Position numbers and translations under genes: made by a program | Part shown: in pieces, positions 17,222-26,827 of the stretch | Layout: the number at the start of each line of letters is the position of its first letter | How positions within the stretch are numbered: position 1 is the first letter of the stretch | The notes under the pieces: generated by a model | What the model was told of the DNA's origin: nothing | Databases searched by the model: none | Seen by the model: only the letters and a program-made list of their open reading frames with translations | Origin: Ornithinibacillus bavariensis | GTDB lineage: Bacteria; Bacillota; Bacilli; Bacillales; Amphibacillaceae | Length of the DNA: 64,000 nt | Assembly: GCF_018333235.1 (NCBI RefSeq) | Contig: NZ_BORP01000004.1 | Location: 62,001 to 126,000, forward strand | Direction: 5' to 3'

Positions 17222-19306
17222 TTAAAAATGCTGCTTCCACTCAATAGCATTCAAATCTGCAAAGCTGTTTAGTACCAGAGCTATTCGGTTTAGTAATGCT
17301 AAGCGATTATTCTTTAATTTTTCATCATCTGCCATGACCATATTATGATCAAAGAATTCATGAATAGGATCTGTTAATGTTTCTAATTCATGAAATGCAC
17401 CTTCAAGATCCCCTTTTTCAATAAGCATCCTATAATTAGATGCAACTTTTTCATAAACAGCAAATAATTCCTTTTCAGAATCCGTTTCAAAATACTGAGG
17501 CTGAACCTCTACCTCCTCCGTTTTTTCAGCTAAGTTTAGAACTCTTCCTAGTGCTTCTTGAACAGGTTTGAAGGATTCCTCATTACGTTTTGCAGATAAA
17601 ATACTTGCCTTTTTCAAAATAGTTGCAATAACACCTATTTCACCGCTAGTTACAGCCTGTATGATATCTTGCTCTATACCGCTTTCCTTAAGAACAAAAG
17701 CAACTCGCTGCTGGATAAAGCCACGTAAATCATCAACTACAGTCTCTTTGTTAAAGTGTTCAAGATTTAAATTTCTATATAGTTCAATCGCAATTCCAAA
17801 TAAATCAGCAACGGAAATATCCCATTTTCTTTCCGTTAATATTCGTAGAACACCTATTGCTTGTCTCCGTAGTCCATATGGATCTTGAGAACCAGTAGGT
17901 CGTAAACCAACTCCAATACAGCCTACAATCGTATCTAGCTTATCAGCTACACTTACGATGGAACCTACCAACGTTCCAGGAATCTCTCCATTAGCACTAG
18001 TTGGCATATAATGTTCTCTAATCGCAACAGCAACTGCTTCATCCTCGCCAAAAATTCTTGCATATTTTTCGCCCATAACACCCTGTAATTCAGTAAATTC
18101 ATTAACCATATTCGTCATTAAATCGAATTTGCTCAATTCAGCAGCTCGAGCCACCAATACCGTAGTATTGGAATCAGTTGCTAATTTTTCCGCAATTTCT
18201 TTCGATAAACGAACCACTCGGTTTACTTTATCACGTATCGTACCTAGTTTTTCTTGGAAAACCACATTCGATAATTTATTAATATAAAATTCAATTGAAT
18301 TCTTTTGATCCTCTTCAAAGAAGAATTGCGCATCTGATAGCCTTGCCCGTAATACTTTCTCATTTCCTTTTCTTACGGTTTCAATCGCATGGGCATCACC
18401 ATTTCTAACTGCTACAAAGTAAGGAAGTAGCTTCCCATCTCCTGATTTTACTGGAAAATATCGTTGATGCTCCTTCATCGATGTAATCAGCACTTCTTCA
18501 GGAAGGGTTAAGAACTCCTCTTCGTATGCCCCTAAGAAAGCGGTTGGATATTCCACTAAATTACGGACCTCATCCAATAATTCTGGATCGATTGGAACTT
18601 GATAGCCATTCTTTTCCTCAATTAATTTAATACCATCAATAATCATCTTTTCGCGTTCCTGATGGTCGACAATCACGTAACTTTTCCGTAATTGTACTTT
18701 ATAATCTAACGGATTTTCAATTGTCAGTTCGCTTCCCAAAAAACGATGTCCATAAGAAATATTTCCAGTTGTTACTCCTGCAATCTCAAAAGGAATAACT
18801 TGATTACCATAAAGTGCTACGATCCAGCGAATAGGTCTTGCATAGCGTAATGTCTGCTCTCCCCAACGCATATTTTTTGCAAATTGAATCGATGTAATAA
18901 TTTCGTCAAATCCAGGTAGAAGTGATTCTGTAGGCTTACCCTCGATTACTTTATTGACAAAGATATACGTAACTCCTTTGATTTCCTTTGTATATATGTC
19001 ATCAACTGTTTTTCCTTGACCTTTTGTAAAACCAATAGCAGCCTTTGTCCAATTGCCATTCTCGTCTTGAGCAATTTTAATCGCCGGACCTTTTGCTTCC
19101 TCTTCAATCGTTGCTTGATTTTCAGCAATATCGTGGATTAAAACGGTTAGTCTTCTCGGTGAAGAGAATGTTTCAATCGAAGCATAATTAATACGGAGTT
19201 CTTCTAACCAATTTTTTGTTTTCTCTGCCAATTGAAGTTCTGCACCATCAATAAATCGTGCCGGTAACTCTTCTAATCCTATTTCAAAAAGTACATTCTT
19301 AGCCAT
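17222..19306 (-). CDS. glyS: Glycyl-tRNA synthetase beta subunit
   Basis: A 694-residue beta chain of the alpha2-beta2 glycyl-tRNA synthetase, which provides tRNA binding and is essential for charging. N-terminal signature LFEIGLEELPARF and later FIDHN-type motifs (EFFDHNMVMADDEKLKNNRL) are typical. The HD-like domain is around residues 330-420 and the C-terminal anticodon-binding region follows residue 570. Length is normal. Its ATG overlaps the TAA stop of glyQ by one base, so translation is coupled. Expression is under the T-box upstream of glyQ. Confidence 0.97.
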   Translation of the reverse strand: MAKNVLFEIGLEELPARFIDGAELQLAEKTKNWLEELRINYASIETFSSPRRLTVLIHDIAENQATIEEEAKGPAIKIAQDENGNWTKAAIGFTKGQGKTVDDIYTKEIKGVTYIFVNKVIEGKPTESLLPGFDEIITSIQFAKNMRWGEQTLRYARPIRWIVALYGNQVIPFEIAGVTTGNISYGHRFLGSELTIENPLDYKVQLRKSYVIVDHQEREKMIIDGIKLIEEKNGYQVPIDPELLDEVRNLVEYPTAFLGAYEEEFLTLPEEVLITSMKEHQRYFPVKSGDGKLLPYFVAVRNGDAHAIETVRKGNEKVLRARLSDAQFFFEEDQKNSIEFYINKLSNVVFQEKLGTIRDKVNRVVRLSKEIAEKLATDSNTTVLVARAAELSKFDLMTNMVNEFTELQGVMGEKYARIFGEDEAVAVAIREHYMPTSANGEIPGTLVGSIVSVADKLDTIVGCIGVGLRPTGSQDPYGLRRQAIGVLRILTERKWDISVADLFGIAIELYRNLNLEHFNKETVVDDLRGFIQQRVAFVLKESGIEQDIIQAVTSGEIGVIATILKKASILSAKRNEESFKPVQEALGRVLNLAEKTEEVEVQPQYFETDSEKELFAVYEKVASNYRMLIEKGDLEGAFHELETLTDPIHEFFDHNMVMADDEKLKNNRLALLNRIALVLNSFADLNAIEWKQHF

Positions 19307-20184
19307 TATTTAGCCTCCTTTTTTAGCATTGGAAAGCCTAGTTTTTCTCTTTCAGCCACATAGGATTTAGCAATACTTCTTGCTAAATTACGGATTCTTG
19401 CAATATAGCCTGTTCTTTCTGTTACAGAAATTACTCCCCTTGCATCTAAAAGATTAAAGGTGTGTGAACATTTCAAGACATAATCATATGCCGGGAAAAT
19501 TAATCCTTTATCCATCGTTTTTTTAGCCTCGGTTTCATACTTGGCAAATAATTCAAATAACATTTCCACATTAGATTCTTCAAATGTATACTTGGAATGC
19601 TCATATTCTGGTTGTTTAAAAATATCATGCACCGTAAATCCATCTGTCCACTCTAATTCAAAAACATTTTCTTTGTCTTGAATATAAGAGGCTAGTCGTT
19701 CAATCCCATATGTTAATTCGACAGCTACTGGATTTGCTTCAAGTCCTCCGATTTGTTGGAAGTAGGTGAATTGCGTTATCTCCATACCATCTAACCATAC
19801 TTCCCAGCCTAGTCCTGCAGCTCCTAATGTAGGGTTTTCCCAGTTATCCTCAACAAAACGGATATCATGCTCTAAAGGATTAATTCCCAAGGCCTTAAGA
19901 GACTCTAAGTAAAGCTCTTGAATATTATCAGGAGAGGGCTTAATGACAACCTGGAACTGATGATGTTGATATAGCCTGTTTGGATTCTCTCCGTATCTAC
20001 CATCTGCAGGTCTTCTAGATGGCTCTACATAAGCGACTCGCCACGGTTCTGGACCAAGACTTCTTAGTAATGTCATAGGGGACATTGTTCCTGCACCCTT
20101 TTCGACATCGTAAGCTTGCATTAAAATACAGTTTTGTTCAGACCAATACTTTTGTAAGGTTAAAATCATGTTTTGTATATTCAT
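19306..20184 (-). CDS. glyQ: Glycyl-tRNA synthetase alpha subunit
   Basis: A 292-residue alpha chain that carries the class II active site for glycine adenylation. Recognisable segments are [14 protein letters not shown] at the start, [18 protein letters not shown] near residue 20, [19 protein letters not shown] near 60, and FTYFQQIGG near 145. GGAGGG precedes the ATG. It overlaps glyS by one base. A leader of about 190 nt separates the T-box terminator from the start codon, longer than is common. The leader contains an imperfect inverted repeat near 20299-20320 and no ORF. Confidence 0.97.
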   Translation of the reverse strand: MNIQNMILTLQKYWSEQNCILMQAYDVEKGAGTMSPMTLLRSLGPEPWRVAYVEPSRRPADGRYGENPNRLYQHHQFQVVIKPSPDNIQELYLESLKALGINPLEHDIRFVEDNWENPTLGAAGLGWEVWLDGMEITQFTYFQQIGGLEANPVAVELTYGIERLASYIQDKENVFELEWTDGFTVHDIFKQPEYEHSKYTFEESNVEMLFELFAKYETEAKKTMDKGLIFPAYDYVLKCSHTFNLLDARGVISVTERTGYIARIRNLARSIAKSYVAEREKLGFPMLKKEAK

Positions 20185-20373
20185 ACTTTATTTCCCTCCA
20201 TTTTATTTTTACTTTAATTGAGAACTATGCACTCTTTTATCCATGAATAAGACGATATTTGGAAAGATGTTACCTTGAGAACATGATCTCTAACTCGATA
20301 AGTAAGTGTCCACTTATCCAAATAACTAAATAATCATAAGACCTTTTTATTGGTGGAAATTTTTCAGAAAGTT

Positions 20374-20590
20374 TAAAAACCCGTCCCTATGTCTACAAAT
20401 CAATTCATAGACATAGGGACGGGTTACATTTCCGCGGTTCCACCCTATTTGCTCTATTACAAAAATAAAGCCACTTGTATGTTGGTGATGCTCCAGAGTG
20501 CCTTCCCTACTGCTCTATTATCCAGCTTTCACCCCCCTGGACTCGCTCTAAATAGATAATCAGTACGTACTCTTCTCTTTCGTCACATCG
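20374..20590 (-). promoter_or_regulatory. Glycine T-box riboswitch controlling glyQS
   Basis: The T-box sequence itself, agggtggaaccgcgg on the minus strand, is at 20432-20446. Downstream (20374-20425) is a strong terminator hairpin with a T tail. Upstream is stem I: AGAGT pairs with ACTCT, and the triplet GGC on the 3' side (20500-20502) followed by A fits a glycine specifier. Uncharged tRNA-Gly would pair with the specifier and the T-box to stabilise the antiterminator and allow glyQS transcription. Recognition rests on the diagnostic T-box motif and the downstream aaRS genes. The exact 5' boundary is approximate. Confidence 0.93.
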
Positions 20591-20650
20591 CATATGAAAT
20601 ATATATCATATTACTTTAATAAGGCCTATATTGTCAATATTTATGCTAAG

Positions 20651-21394
20651 CTATTGTAGCTTATCCAACTGATTCAGGAATTTTCTAGATTTCAAAAAAT
20701 ATCCGCCGTAACGGTCATAATACGTGTCCAATATTTTTCGGATTAAGTCACGATTTTCTTTTTTAACTGAAATTGTTCCAACACGCTCGAGTCCATATGT
20801 AGAAAAAATATAGAGAAGCTTTACAACAGGTTGTGGCAATGGAACAGCATCTGAATCTACAGCTGTGCAGTTCGGGCATAAAATCCCACCTTCCACAAAC
20901 GAAAAAGAGAATGGACCATTCTTACTACCACAATTCGTACATCGATCAACTATAGGAGCAAATCCACCTGCACGATATAGCTTTATTTCATACATCATTA
21001 TGGGAATCTCAACATCAGCTTCTTCACTAATCCACTCAAAGGTTTGCATTAATTGGTCAAAAATCTCCCCGTTTGGTGTCTTGTCATCTAGAAGCTTGTC
21101 AGTCATTTCCATCAAATAAGCCGCATAGGCAGTCTTCACAATATCTTCCCTTATTGCACGAAAAGAGTTTATAATCTCTCCTTGTTGGATATTGCTTAAA
21201 TCTTTACTGACATAGACAAAAAATTGACCATAAATGAACGGCTGCGTAACAGCAGCCATTCTACTCTTTGGTTTTTTTGCTCCCTTAGCAATTGCCGAGA
21301 ATTTACCAAGTCTTTTACTAAATATCGTAACTATTTTATGTGTTTCACCATATTCTCTCGTTTTTATAATTAATCCATCAATTTTTTCTAGCAT
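20651..21394 (-). CDS. recO: DNA repair protein RecO
   Basis: A 247-residue recombination mediator of the RecFOR pathway that loads RecA on SSB-coated single strands. The N-terminal OB-fold (IDGLIIKTREYGETHKIVTI) spans about residues 1-80. A zinc-binding cluster CTNCGSK ... ILCPNC lies near residues 148-172 inside the helical C-terminal domain. GGGGA precedes the ATG. It follows yqzL by 25 bp and era beyond it, the conserved era-yqzL-recO order. An expected cdd gene upstream of era is absent. Confidence 0.96.
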   Translation of the reverse strand: MLEKIDGLIIKTREYGETHKIVTIFSKRLGKFSAIAKGAKKPKSRMAAVTQPFIYGQFFVYVSKDLSNIQQGEIINSFRAIREDIVKTAYAAYLMEMTDKLLDDKTPNGEIFDQLMQTFEWISEEADVEIPIMMYEIKLYRAGGFAPIVDRCTNCGSKNGPFSFSFVEGGILCPNCTAVDSDAVPLPQPVVKLLYIFSTYGLERVGTISVKKENRDLIRKILDTYYDRYGGYFLKSRKFLNQLDKLQ

Positions 21395-21419
21395 ACAGAT
21401 TCCCCTTCTTTATTGCATG

Positions 21420-21572
21420 CTATAAGTTAGTGTCCACCGGTAAATTATCCAGATTTGCAGCAGAGCTTCCCTCGTCTGGTAGCTCATTATAATCATTTTC
21501 TAACTCTTTCATAAGTAAATAGGTCTCAATATTTCCTGTTTGACTAAATAATTTCCATACAAAGTCGATCAC
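21420..21572 (-). CDS. yqzL: YqzL, small conserved protein
   Basis: A 50-residue protein lying between era and recO, as in B. subtilis. The conserved N-terminus IDFVWKLFSQTGNIETYLLMKELE matches YqzL; the rest is an acidic tail. I place the start at the GTG at 21572, which follows AAAGGTG, because the upstream codons of the longer frame are not conserved and lack a ribosome site. Function unknown. The 155-bp gap up to era shows no other gene. Confidence 0.8.
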   Translation of the reverse strand: MIDFVWKLFSQTGNIETYLLMKELENDYNELPDEGSSAANLDNLPVDTNL

Positions 21573-21727
21573 AAGAAAACACACCTTTCTTTGTACTTCT
21601 CTTTTGAAGTATCTTTTTGAAGTTAGAACAAAGTTTACTTGCATGTATTTCTGGACATCTTTCAATGATCCAGTATGTTTAGCCTTTCCATACAGTCATG
21701 AATCATTAGTTATAATTTTTTCCAACT

Positions 21728-22630
21728 TTAATATTCGTCATCACGGAACCCATATTCATATAGCTGGCTTTGTTTATTTCGCCAGTCCTTCTGAACCTTA
21801 ACCCAAAGCTCTAAATAAACCTTTGATCCCAGTAGTGCTTCAATATCCTTTCGGGCGTTTTTACCAACATTTTTTAGCATACTACCTTGTTTACCTATCA
21901 ATATTCCTTTTTGCGATTTTCGTTCCGTCACAATGACAGCCTGAATGAAAATAGCGTTGGATTCTCTTTTTTCAATATTTTCAATAACTACCGCTATGGA
22001 ATGCGGAATCTCTTCTCTTGTAAGATGCAATACTTTTTCCCGAATTAGTTCACTAATAATAAATCTTTCCGGATGGTCAGTTACTTGGTCAGCCGGATAG
22101 AATTGTGGTCCTTCTGGCAGATACCCTTTTAAAACGTCCAAAAGTCGATTTATATTATTCCCCTCAAGGGCAGATATTGGAATAATTTCTTCAAAATCAT
22201 ACTTTTCACGATATAGCTCTATTAACGGTAGTAGTTTATCTGGATGTACAAGGTCTATCTTATTGACTACTAAGAAGACTGGACTGTTAACACGTTGAAG
22301 TCGGTCAATAATAAATTGATCACCTCTACCATAACCTTCTTCTGCATTGATCATGAAGAGCACTGCGTCAACTTCATTTAAAGTATTCTCAGCTATTTTT
22401 ACCATAAAATCACCAAGACGGTGTTTAGGCTTATGTATTCCCGGCGTATCAATAAATACGAATTGTGCATCAGATTGAGTTAAGACACCTTGTATTTTGT
22501 TTCTTGTTGTTTGTGGCTTGTCACTCATTATAGCAATTTTTTGTCCAATGACTTTGTTCATAAAGGTTGATTTACCAACATTTGGTCTTCCAATTATAGC
22601 GATGAAACCTGATTTGTAATTTGTTTCCAT
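21728..22630 (-). CDS. era: GTPase Era
   Basis: A 300-residue essential GTPase that binds the 3' end of 16S rRNA during 30S assembly. G motifs: G1 GRPNVGKST near residue 15, G2 with conserved Thr after TTRNKIQG, G3 DTPGIH near 60, G4 NKIDL near 122, G5 SALEG near 150. The C-terminal KH domain ([20 protein letters not shown]) is intact. GGAGG precedes the ATG. It is transcribed toward yqzL and recO. The upstream gap of about 216 bp includes the dgkA terminator. Confidence 0.97.
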   Translation of the reverse strand: METNYKSGFIAIIGRPNVGKSTFMNKVIGQKIAIMSDKPQTTRNKIQGVLTQSDAQFVFIDTPGIHKPKHRLGDFMVKIAENTLNEVDAVLFMINAEEGYGRGDQFIIDRLQRVNSPVFLVVNKIDLVHPDKLLPLIELYREKYDFEEIIPISALEGNNINRLLDVLKGYLPEGPQFYPADQVTDHPERFIISELIREKVLHLTREEIPHSIAVVIENIEKRESNAIFIQAVIVTERKSQKGILIGKQGSMLKNVGKNARKDIEALLGSKVYLELWVKVQKDWRNKQSQLYEYGFRDDEY

Positions 22631-22821
22631 GTAGTTCCTCCAAGAAGTATAGCTTTTTTAATATAGAATCGTTCTTTGTTTGGTCTATTATACTATAAAA
22701 TCTTTCAGGTTTCATGCTATCGACAAAACCTTTGAAAAGATTTAATGCTTCGATAAAAAATGAGTATGCTTAAAATTTTTATTCGACAATTATAAAGCAC
22801 TCTATTATATGCAAAAAAACA

Positions 22822-22845
22822 TAAAAAAACACCGCTTTTGCGGTG
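22822..22845 (-). terminator. Terminator of dgkA
   Basis: A 6-bp GC-rich stem (22830-22835 with 22840-22845) and a 4-nt loop are followed on the minus strand by seven T residues, immediately after the dgkA stop codon. It separates the ybeY-dgkA unit from era. Confidence 0.9.
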
Positions 22846-22846
22846 A

Positions 22847-23200
22847 TTAAAATAATTTCGGCAAAAATAATAATAAACCTACAACAAATGCAGTTACAGC
22901 CGCGATAAATACTCCAGCAGCTGCCAAATCTTTAATTTTTTTTGCTGCTGGATGTATCTCTGGCCTGAGATAGTTAATAATTTCCTCTATTGCTGTGTTC
23001 AAAATTTCTGCGGTCATTACTAATCCAATGACAGTTATCGCTATCATCCATTCTATGAGACCAAATCCTAATAAGAATCCAGCAATAATAACTAGAATGG
23101 CTGAAATAATATGGAATCGAAAATTACGTTCTGATTTAAAAACTTCCTTTAAACCGCTAAATGCATAAGTAAATCCAATGGATTTCTTTTTATCTGCCAA
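22847..23200 (-). CDS. dgkA: Undecaprenol kinase / diacylglycerol kinase family protein DgkA
   Basis: A 117-residue integral membrane kinase of the prokaryotic DGK family. In Firmicutes the member here phosphorylates undecaprenol, feeding the lipid carrier for wall synthesis. The catalytic motif [12 protein letters not shown] lies in the middle, flanked by hydrophobic helices. The start is TTG ([10 protein letters not shown]), preceded by AGGGGAG at good spacing. It overlaps the 3' end of ybeY by 11 bp, so they are co-translated. Downstream, B. subtilis has cdd next to era; here a terminator follows directly. Confidence 0.93.
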   Translation of the reverse strand: MADKKKSIGFTYAFSGLKEVFKSERNFRFHIISAILVIIAGFLLGFGLIEWMIAITVIGLVMTAEILNTAIEEIINYLRPEIHPAAKKIKDLAAAGVFIAAVTAFVVGLLLFLPKLF

Positions 23201-23654
23201 GATTGTACTCCCCTAAAATCTCTTCTTGCTTACCAAACATGATTTTCTCATCCTCTTTTGTCATGTGGTCATACCCTAGCAAATGTAAAAATCCATGAAC
23301 TGCTAAAAAGCCTAGTTCTCTTTCAAATGAATGATTATAATCCTTTGCTTGTTCCTCTGCTCGTTCTACAGATATGATAATATCTCCTAAGACTACTGGA
23401 AGATCTTCACCGATAATCGCCATTTCCCCTTCCACGGATTCTTCAAGGGCAAATGAGATAACATCTGTTGGTTTATCTAAATTTCGATAGTCTCGATTAA
23501 TTTCCTGAATTTCTTCATTCGTAACAAAAGTAACAGAGACCTCAGCATCATCTGATATATTTTCTTTCTTTGCTGCTAGCTTTAATATGCCTTGAACTAG
23601 TTCAAGATGATTTTCTGTAACAGTACTCGTATTATCTTGAAAATCTATTTGCAC
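23190..23654 (-). CDS. ybeY: Endoribonuclease YbeY (16S rRNA maturation)
   Basis: A 154-residue metalloendonuclease needed for 16S rRNA 3'-end maturation and ribosome quality control. The zinc-binding motif is [11 protein letters not shown] near residue 115 (His, three residues, His, five residues, His). The N-terminal beta-sheet includes [19 protein letters not shown]. The start is a GTG at 23654 (MQIDFQD), with GGAGG eight bases before it. It abuts the pgpH stop codon, follows pgpH in the same direction and overlaps dgkA, so pgpH-ybeY-dgkA form one unit. Confidence 0.95.
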   Translation of the reverse strand: MQIDFQDNTSTVTENHLELVQGILKLAAKKENISDDAEVSVTFVTNEEIQEINRDYRNLDKPTDVISFALEESVEGEMAIIGEDLPVVLGDIIISVERAEEQAKDYNHSFERELGFLAVHGFLHLLGYDHMTKEDEKIMFGKQEEILGEYNLGR

Positions 23655-25787
23655 TTAATTTGCCTCCTTTGTTGGATACTGAATTCTTGAGTGAAAGATT
23701 CCTTTTAATGTTTCACAAATCGTTTGATGGATAATTTTAATTTCTTTAAATGTAAGTGGACAATCATCCAGCTGACCATCCATTAATCGATCATTAACTA
23801 TACTAGAAACTATTTCTTCTATTTTCTCTTCCGTTGGTTCCTTCAACGAACGGACAGCCGCTTCGACCGAGTCACAAATTGAAATTATCGCAGTTTCCTT
23901 CGTTTGTGGTTTTGGACCTGGATAACGAAAATTTTCCTCACGGGCATCCTTATTATTTTCTTTCTCTTTAAAATAAAAATACTTGAGTAATGTCGTACCA
24001 TGATGCTGCATGGCAACATCAATGATTTCCTTTGGCATGCGATTTTTCTTTAATAGTTCAGCACCATCATAGGGATGCCTAATAATGATTTCTGCACTTT
24101 GTATCGGTGAGATGACATCGTGTGGGTTTTTAATAGACAATTGGTTTTCAATAAAATAATGGGGTCTTACTGTCTTTCCAATGTCGTGATAATACGCTGC
24201 CACACGCGCTAACAACCCATTTGCACCAATTGCATCGCAGGCTGTTTCACTCAGATTGGCGACCATGATGGAATGATGATACGTTCCTGGTGCTTCCGTA
24301 AGAATTTTCTTTAGTAATGGTTGATTCGGACTCGAGAGCTGCAGTAATTTTATATCGGATAATATACCAAGCCCAGTCTCAAAGAATGGTAGTAGGCCGA
24401 TCGTTAAAACTGCTGATAAAAATGCAGAAGCAATACCAAAGCCACCCAAGATAATTACATCACCCAATGAATATTTTTCAAAGGACAAGAATACAAATAG
24501 TAATATAGCAATAATATTAACAATAGTCATGCCTATTCCAGAACGAACTATAGCGAGACGATCCTTTACATTCATTAAGAAGATGTTCGCACCAAATTGA
24601 GAGAATAAGAAATAAATGACTGCTTCGATATTTAAAGAACCTGGTATTTGACCATTAAAGATAATTCCACCTAATAATGCATATAATATGGACAAGACAA
24701 TCGCCAAACGATCCGTAATTAATTGTTTTACTAATAGGACACCAGTCGCTATTGGAACAATAAAGAAAAGCTGGTTAGCCTGCGTCGTAAAAATACTGAT
24801 AACCTTCATGATAGAAACAACAAAAAAACTTATTAAAATAATGGAAGCAATCTTGCCTTTATCCAGTCTTTTTTGATTATCGATCCGATTCATTTCAAAA
24901 CCAATAATCGAGCAAATTAGTAGTATAAATAATCCTAGTCCTATTACCGGAAATACATTTCGGTCCTCATTTAATAAGCCGACAAGCTGAAGTTTCTCAT
25001 ACACTTCATTTGTAATCGCTTCTCCTTCTCTAACGATTACTTCTCCAGCATTAATCATGACTGGTTCAACATTACTGACCGCTTGATTGCGCGCCTCTGC
25101 AGTTTTCTCTTGATCATAAAACGAGTTTTCAACAATAGCAAATTCGCTTAATTCTGTCAGTGCATCAATCATATTATTATCTAGTGGTGAATACTTGATA
25201 TTTTCTTTTACATTTTCAATGGCACTAGTTTTATTTTTTGTGCGAACGCCAATATGGTATTCATCCTGTAAGTACGAGATAAAAATATCCATTCCTCGTT
25301 TACGTTCGACTGCAGGAACATCGATTAAACGCAAGAATACACTGTCATCAACCTTTTCAGTGATAGAATTAGATAATAGTTCCTTTAGTCGTAAAACCTT
25401 TTCCTGGTTAGATAATTTTACTGGTCCATCAGAAGACTTCGCTAGCTCTTTCGTCTCAGTTTCCAGTTTGTTAATTGCGGTAAAAATCTCTTCTACATAT
25501 CCAATTTGTTCTTTCGCAACATCCTCTGAAATATCAAATCGATCTTCTACGGATTCAGATGCTTCTCTTGTCTTTCTTAAAGTTTCTTGTTTATTCTCTA
25601 TCGTAATTGGAGACCGTATTGTCTCTCGTGCATTTGTTAGTGGCTCAATATCATATGTTTCAGTATGGACATTATTAAAGGTTAGAAAAAAGAAATATAC
25701 AGCTAAACCTAGCACAGGTATGAATATTCGTATCCACTTTGTTCGAACATTAAGTAAAGAATCAAATAAGTTTTTAAACATTTTCAT
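23655..25787 (-). CDS. pgpH: 7TMR-HD family phosphodiesterase PgpH
   Basis: A 710-residue membrane protein of the 7TMR-HD family. By homology it hydrolyses cyclic di-AMP and so affects osmotic and wall homeostasis. An N-terminal membrane anchor (about residues 18-36) precedes an extracytoplasmic domain to about residue 275. Seven hydrophobic helices follow, and a cytoplasmic HD domain begins near residue 490 (TYHHSIMVANLSE, then AAYYHDIGKTVRP). Further HD histidines lie in HHGTTLLKYFYF. AGGGGTG precedes the ATG. A terminator ends the phoH transcript just upstream, so pgpH starts its own operon with ybeY and dgkA. Confidence 0.94.
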   Translation of the reverse strand: MKMFKNLFDSLLNVRTKWIRIFIPVLGLAVYFFFLTFNNVHTETYDIEPLTNARETIRSPITIENKQETLRKTREASESVEDRFDISEDVAKEQIGYVEEIFTAINKLETETKELAKSSDGPVKLSNQEKVLRLKELLSNSITEKVDDSVFLRLIDVPAVERKRGMDIFISYLQDEYHIGVRTKNKTSAIENVKENIKYSPLDNNMIDALTELSEFAIVENSFYDQEKTAEARNQAVSNVEPVMINAGEVIVREGEAITNEVYEKLQLVGLLNEDRNVFPVIGLGLFILLICSIIGFEMNRIDNQKRLDKGKIASIILISFFVVSIMKVISIFTTQANQLFFIVPIATGVLLVKQLITDRLAIVLSILYALLGGIIFNGQIPGSLNIEAVIYFLFSQFGANIFLMNVKDRLAIVRSGIGMTIVNIIAILLFVFLSFEKYSLGDVIILGGFGIASAFLSAVLTIGLLPFFETGLGILSDIKLLQLSSPNQPLLKKILTEAPGTYHHSIMVANLSETACDAIGANGLLARVAAYYHDIGKTVRPHYFIENQLSIKNPHDVISPIQSAEIIIRHPYDGAELLKKNRMPKEIIDVAMQHHGTTLLKYFYFKEKENNKDAREENFRYPGPKPQTKETAIISICDSVEAAVRSLKEPTEEKIEEIVSSIVNDRLMDGQLDDCPLTFKEIKIIHQTICETLKGIFHSRIQYPTKEAN

Positions 25788-25819
25788 TTTTCACCCCTCT
25801 ACCATGTTGTTCTGATTGT

Positions 25820-25856
25820 AAAAATAAAGAAATAAGACCCTCCCCTTGGGTCTTAT
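25820..25856 (-). terminator. Terminator of the phoH unit
   Basis: A 9-bp inverted repeat (25832-25840 with 25848-25856) is followed on the minus strand by a T-rich stretch. It lies between phoH and pgpH. Confidence 0.85.
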
Positions 25857-25862
25857 GTTATC

Positions 25863-26825
25863 TCATGATTGCTGCTTTTCATATGCATCAATTATTTTTT
25901 GAACTAATGGGTGTCTCACAACATCTGTTTGGGTAAGATGTATAAAGGAAATACCTTTAATATTTGCAAGTAATTTATCCACTACTTGTAAACCCGACTT
26001 AATTCCTTTAGGTAAATCGATTTGTGTAAGATCCCCTGTGATAACCATTTTAGATCCAAATCCTAAACGCGTTAAGAACATCTTCATTTGTTCAGGTGTC
26101 GTATTTTGTGCTTCATCTAATATAACAAACGCGTCATCTAATGTTCTACCACGCATATAGGCAAGTGGTGCGATTTCAATTGTCTCTCTTTCCATTAACC
26201 GTAGAGTATGCTCAGCACCCAAAATATCATTTAACGCATCGTATAACGGTCTTAAATATGGATCAACCTTTTCCTTTAAATCCCCTGGTAAAAAACCTAA
26301 ACTTTCACCAGCTTCTACAGCTGGTCTTGTTAATATAATTCGCTTTACATAACCATTCTTTAGTGCTTGAACTGCCATGACAACAGCTAAATAAGTCTTA
26401 CCAGTACCTGCTGGCCCTATACCGAAGACTAAATCATTTGCTTTAATAGCTGCAACATAGCTTTTTTGACCAAGCGTTTTTACTCGAATGGATTTTCCTT
26501 TAACATTCTTCGTGATTACATCTTCGAATAAGGTTTCAAATTGATTTATTTTACCATCCTTAGCTAGCTCAATTGCATAGACAATATCTCGTTCTGAAAT
26601 GGTAATTCCTTTTCTGACAACCTGGAGAAGTGTTAACAGTACATCCTGTACGACCGCTATATCAACATCCGTTCCAGAGACACTAACTTTCTCTCCACGT
26701 GTCACGATTGAGACATTTAGTTTATCCTCCATATGTTTTAAGTATCTGTCATTGTTTCCAAAAAGCTCAAGCGCTTCTTCTGGATTAGTTAGTTCAATAT
26801 CAATAGCGTTTAAATTTTCTGGCAT
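25863..26825 (-). CDS. phoH: PhoH-like ATPase
   Basis: A 320-residue P-loop ATPase/RNA-associated protein, often next to ybeY. Walker A is GPAGTGKTYLAVV near residue 128 and Walker B is FVILDEAQN near 230. About the first 115 residues form a KH-like RNA-binding region. The role is not settled; rRNA handling with YbeY is the usual inference. The frame can be opened at a TTG (26831), but AAGGAG points to the ATG at 26825. It starts 2 nt after the yqfD stop, so yqfD-phoH are coupled. Confidence 0.93.
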   Translation of the reverse strand: MPENLNAIDIELTNPEEALELFGNNDRYLKHMEDKLNVSIVTRGEKVSVSGTDVDIAVVQDVLLTLLQVVRKGITISERDIVYAIELAKDGKINQFETLFEDVITKNVKGKSIRVKTLGQKSYVAAIKANDLVFGIGPAGTGKTYLAVVMAVQALKNGYVKRIILTRPAVEAGESLGFLPGDLKEKVDPYLRPLYDALNDILGAEHTLRLMERETIEIAPLAYMRGRTLDDAFVILDEAQNTTPEQMKMFLTRLGFGSKMVITGDLTQIDLPKGIKSGLQVVDKLLANIKGISFIHLTQTDVVRHPLVQKIIDAYEKQQS

Positions 26826-26827
26826 AA

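Noticed and set aside
25195-25815. 206-codon plus-strand frame opposite pgpH
   Set aside because: Long but antisense to a well conserved gene with intact domains; Ser-rich composition typical of a shadow frame.
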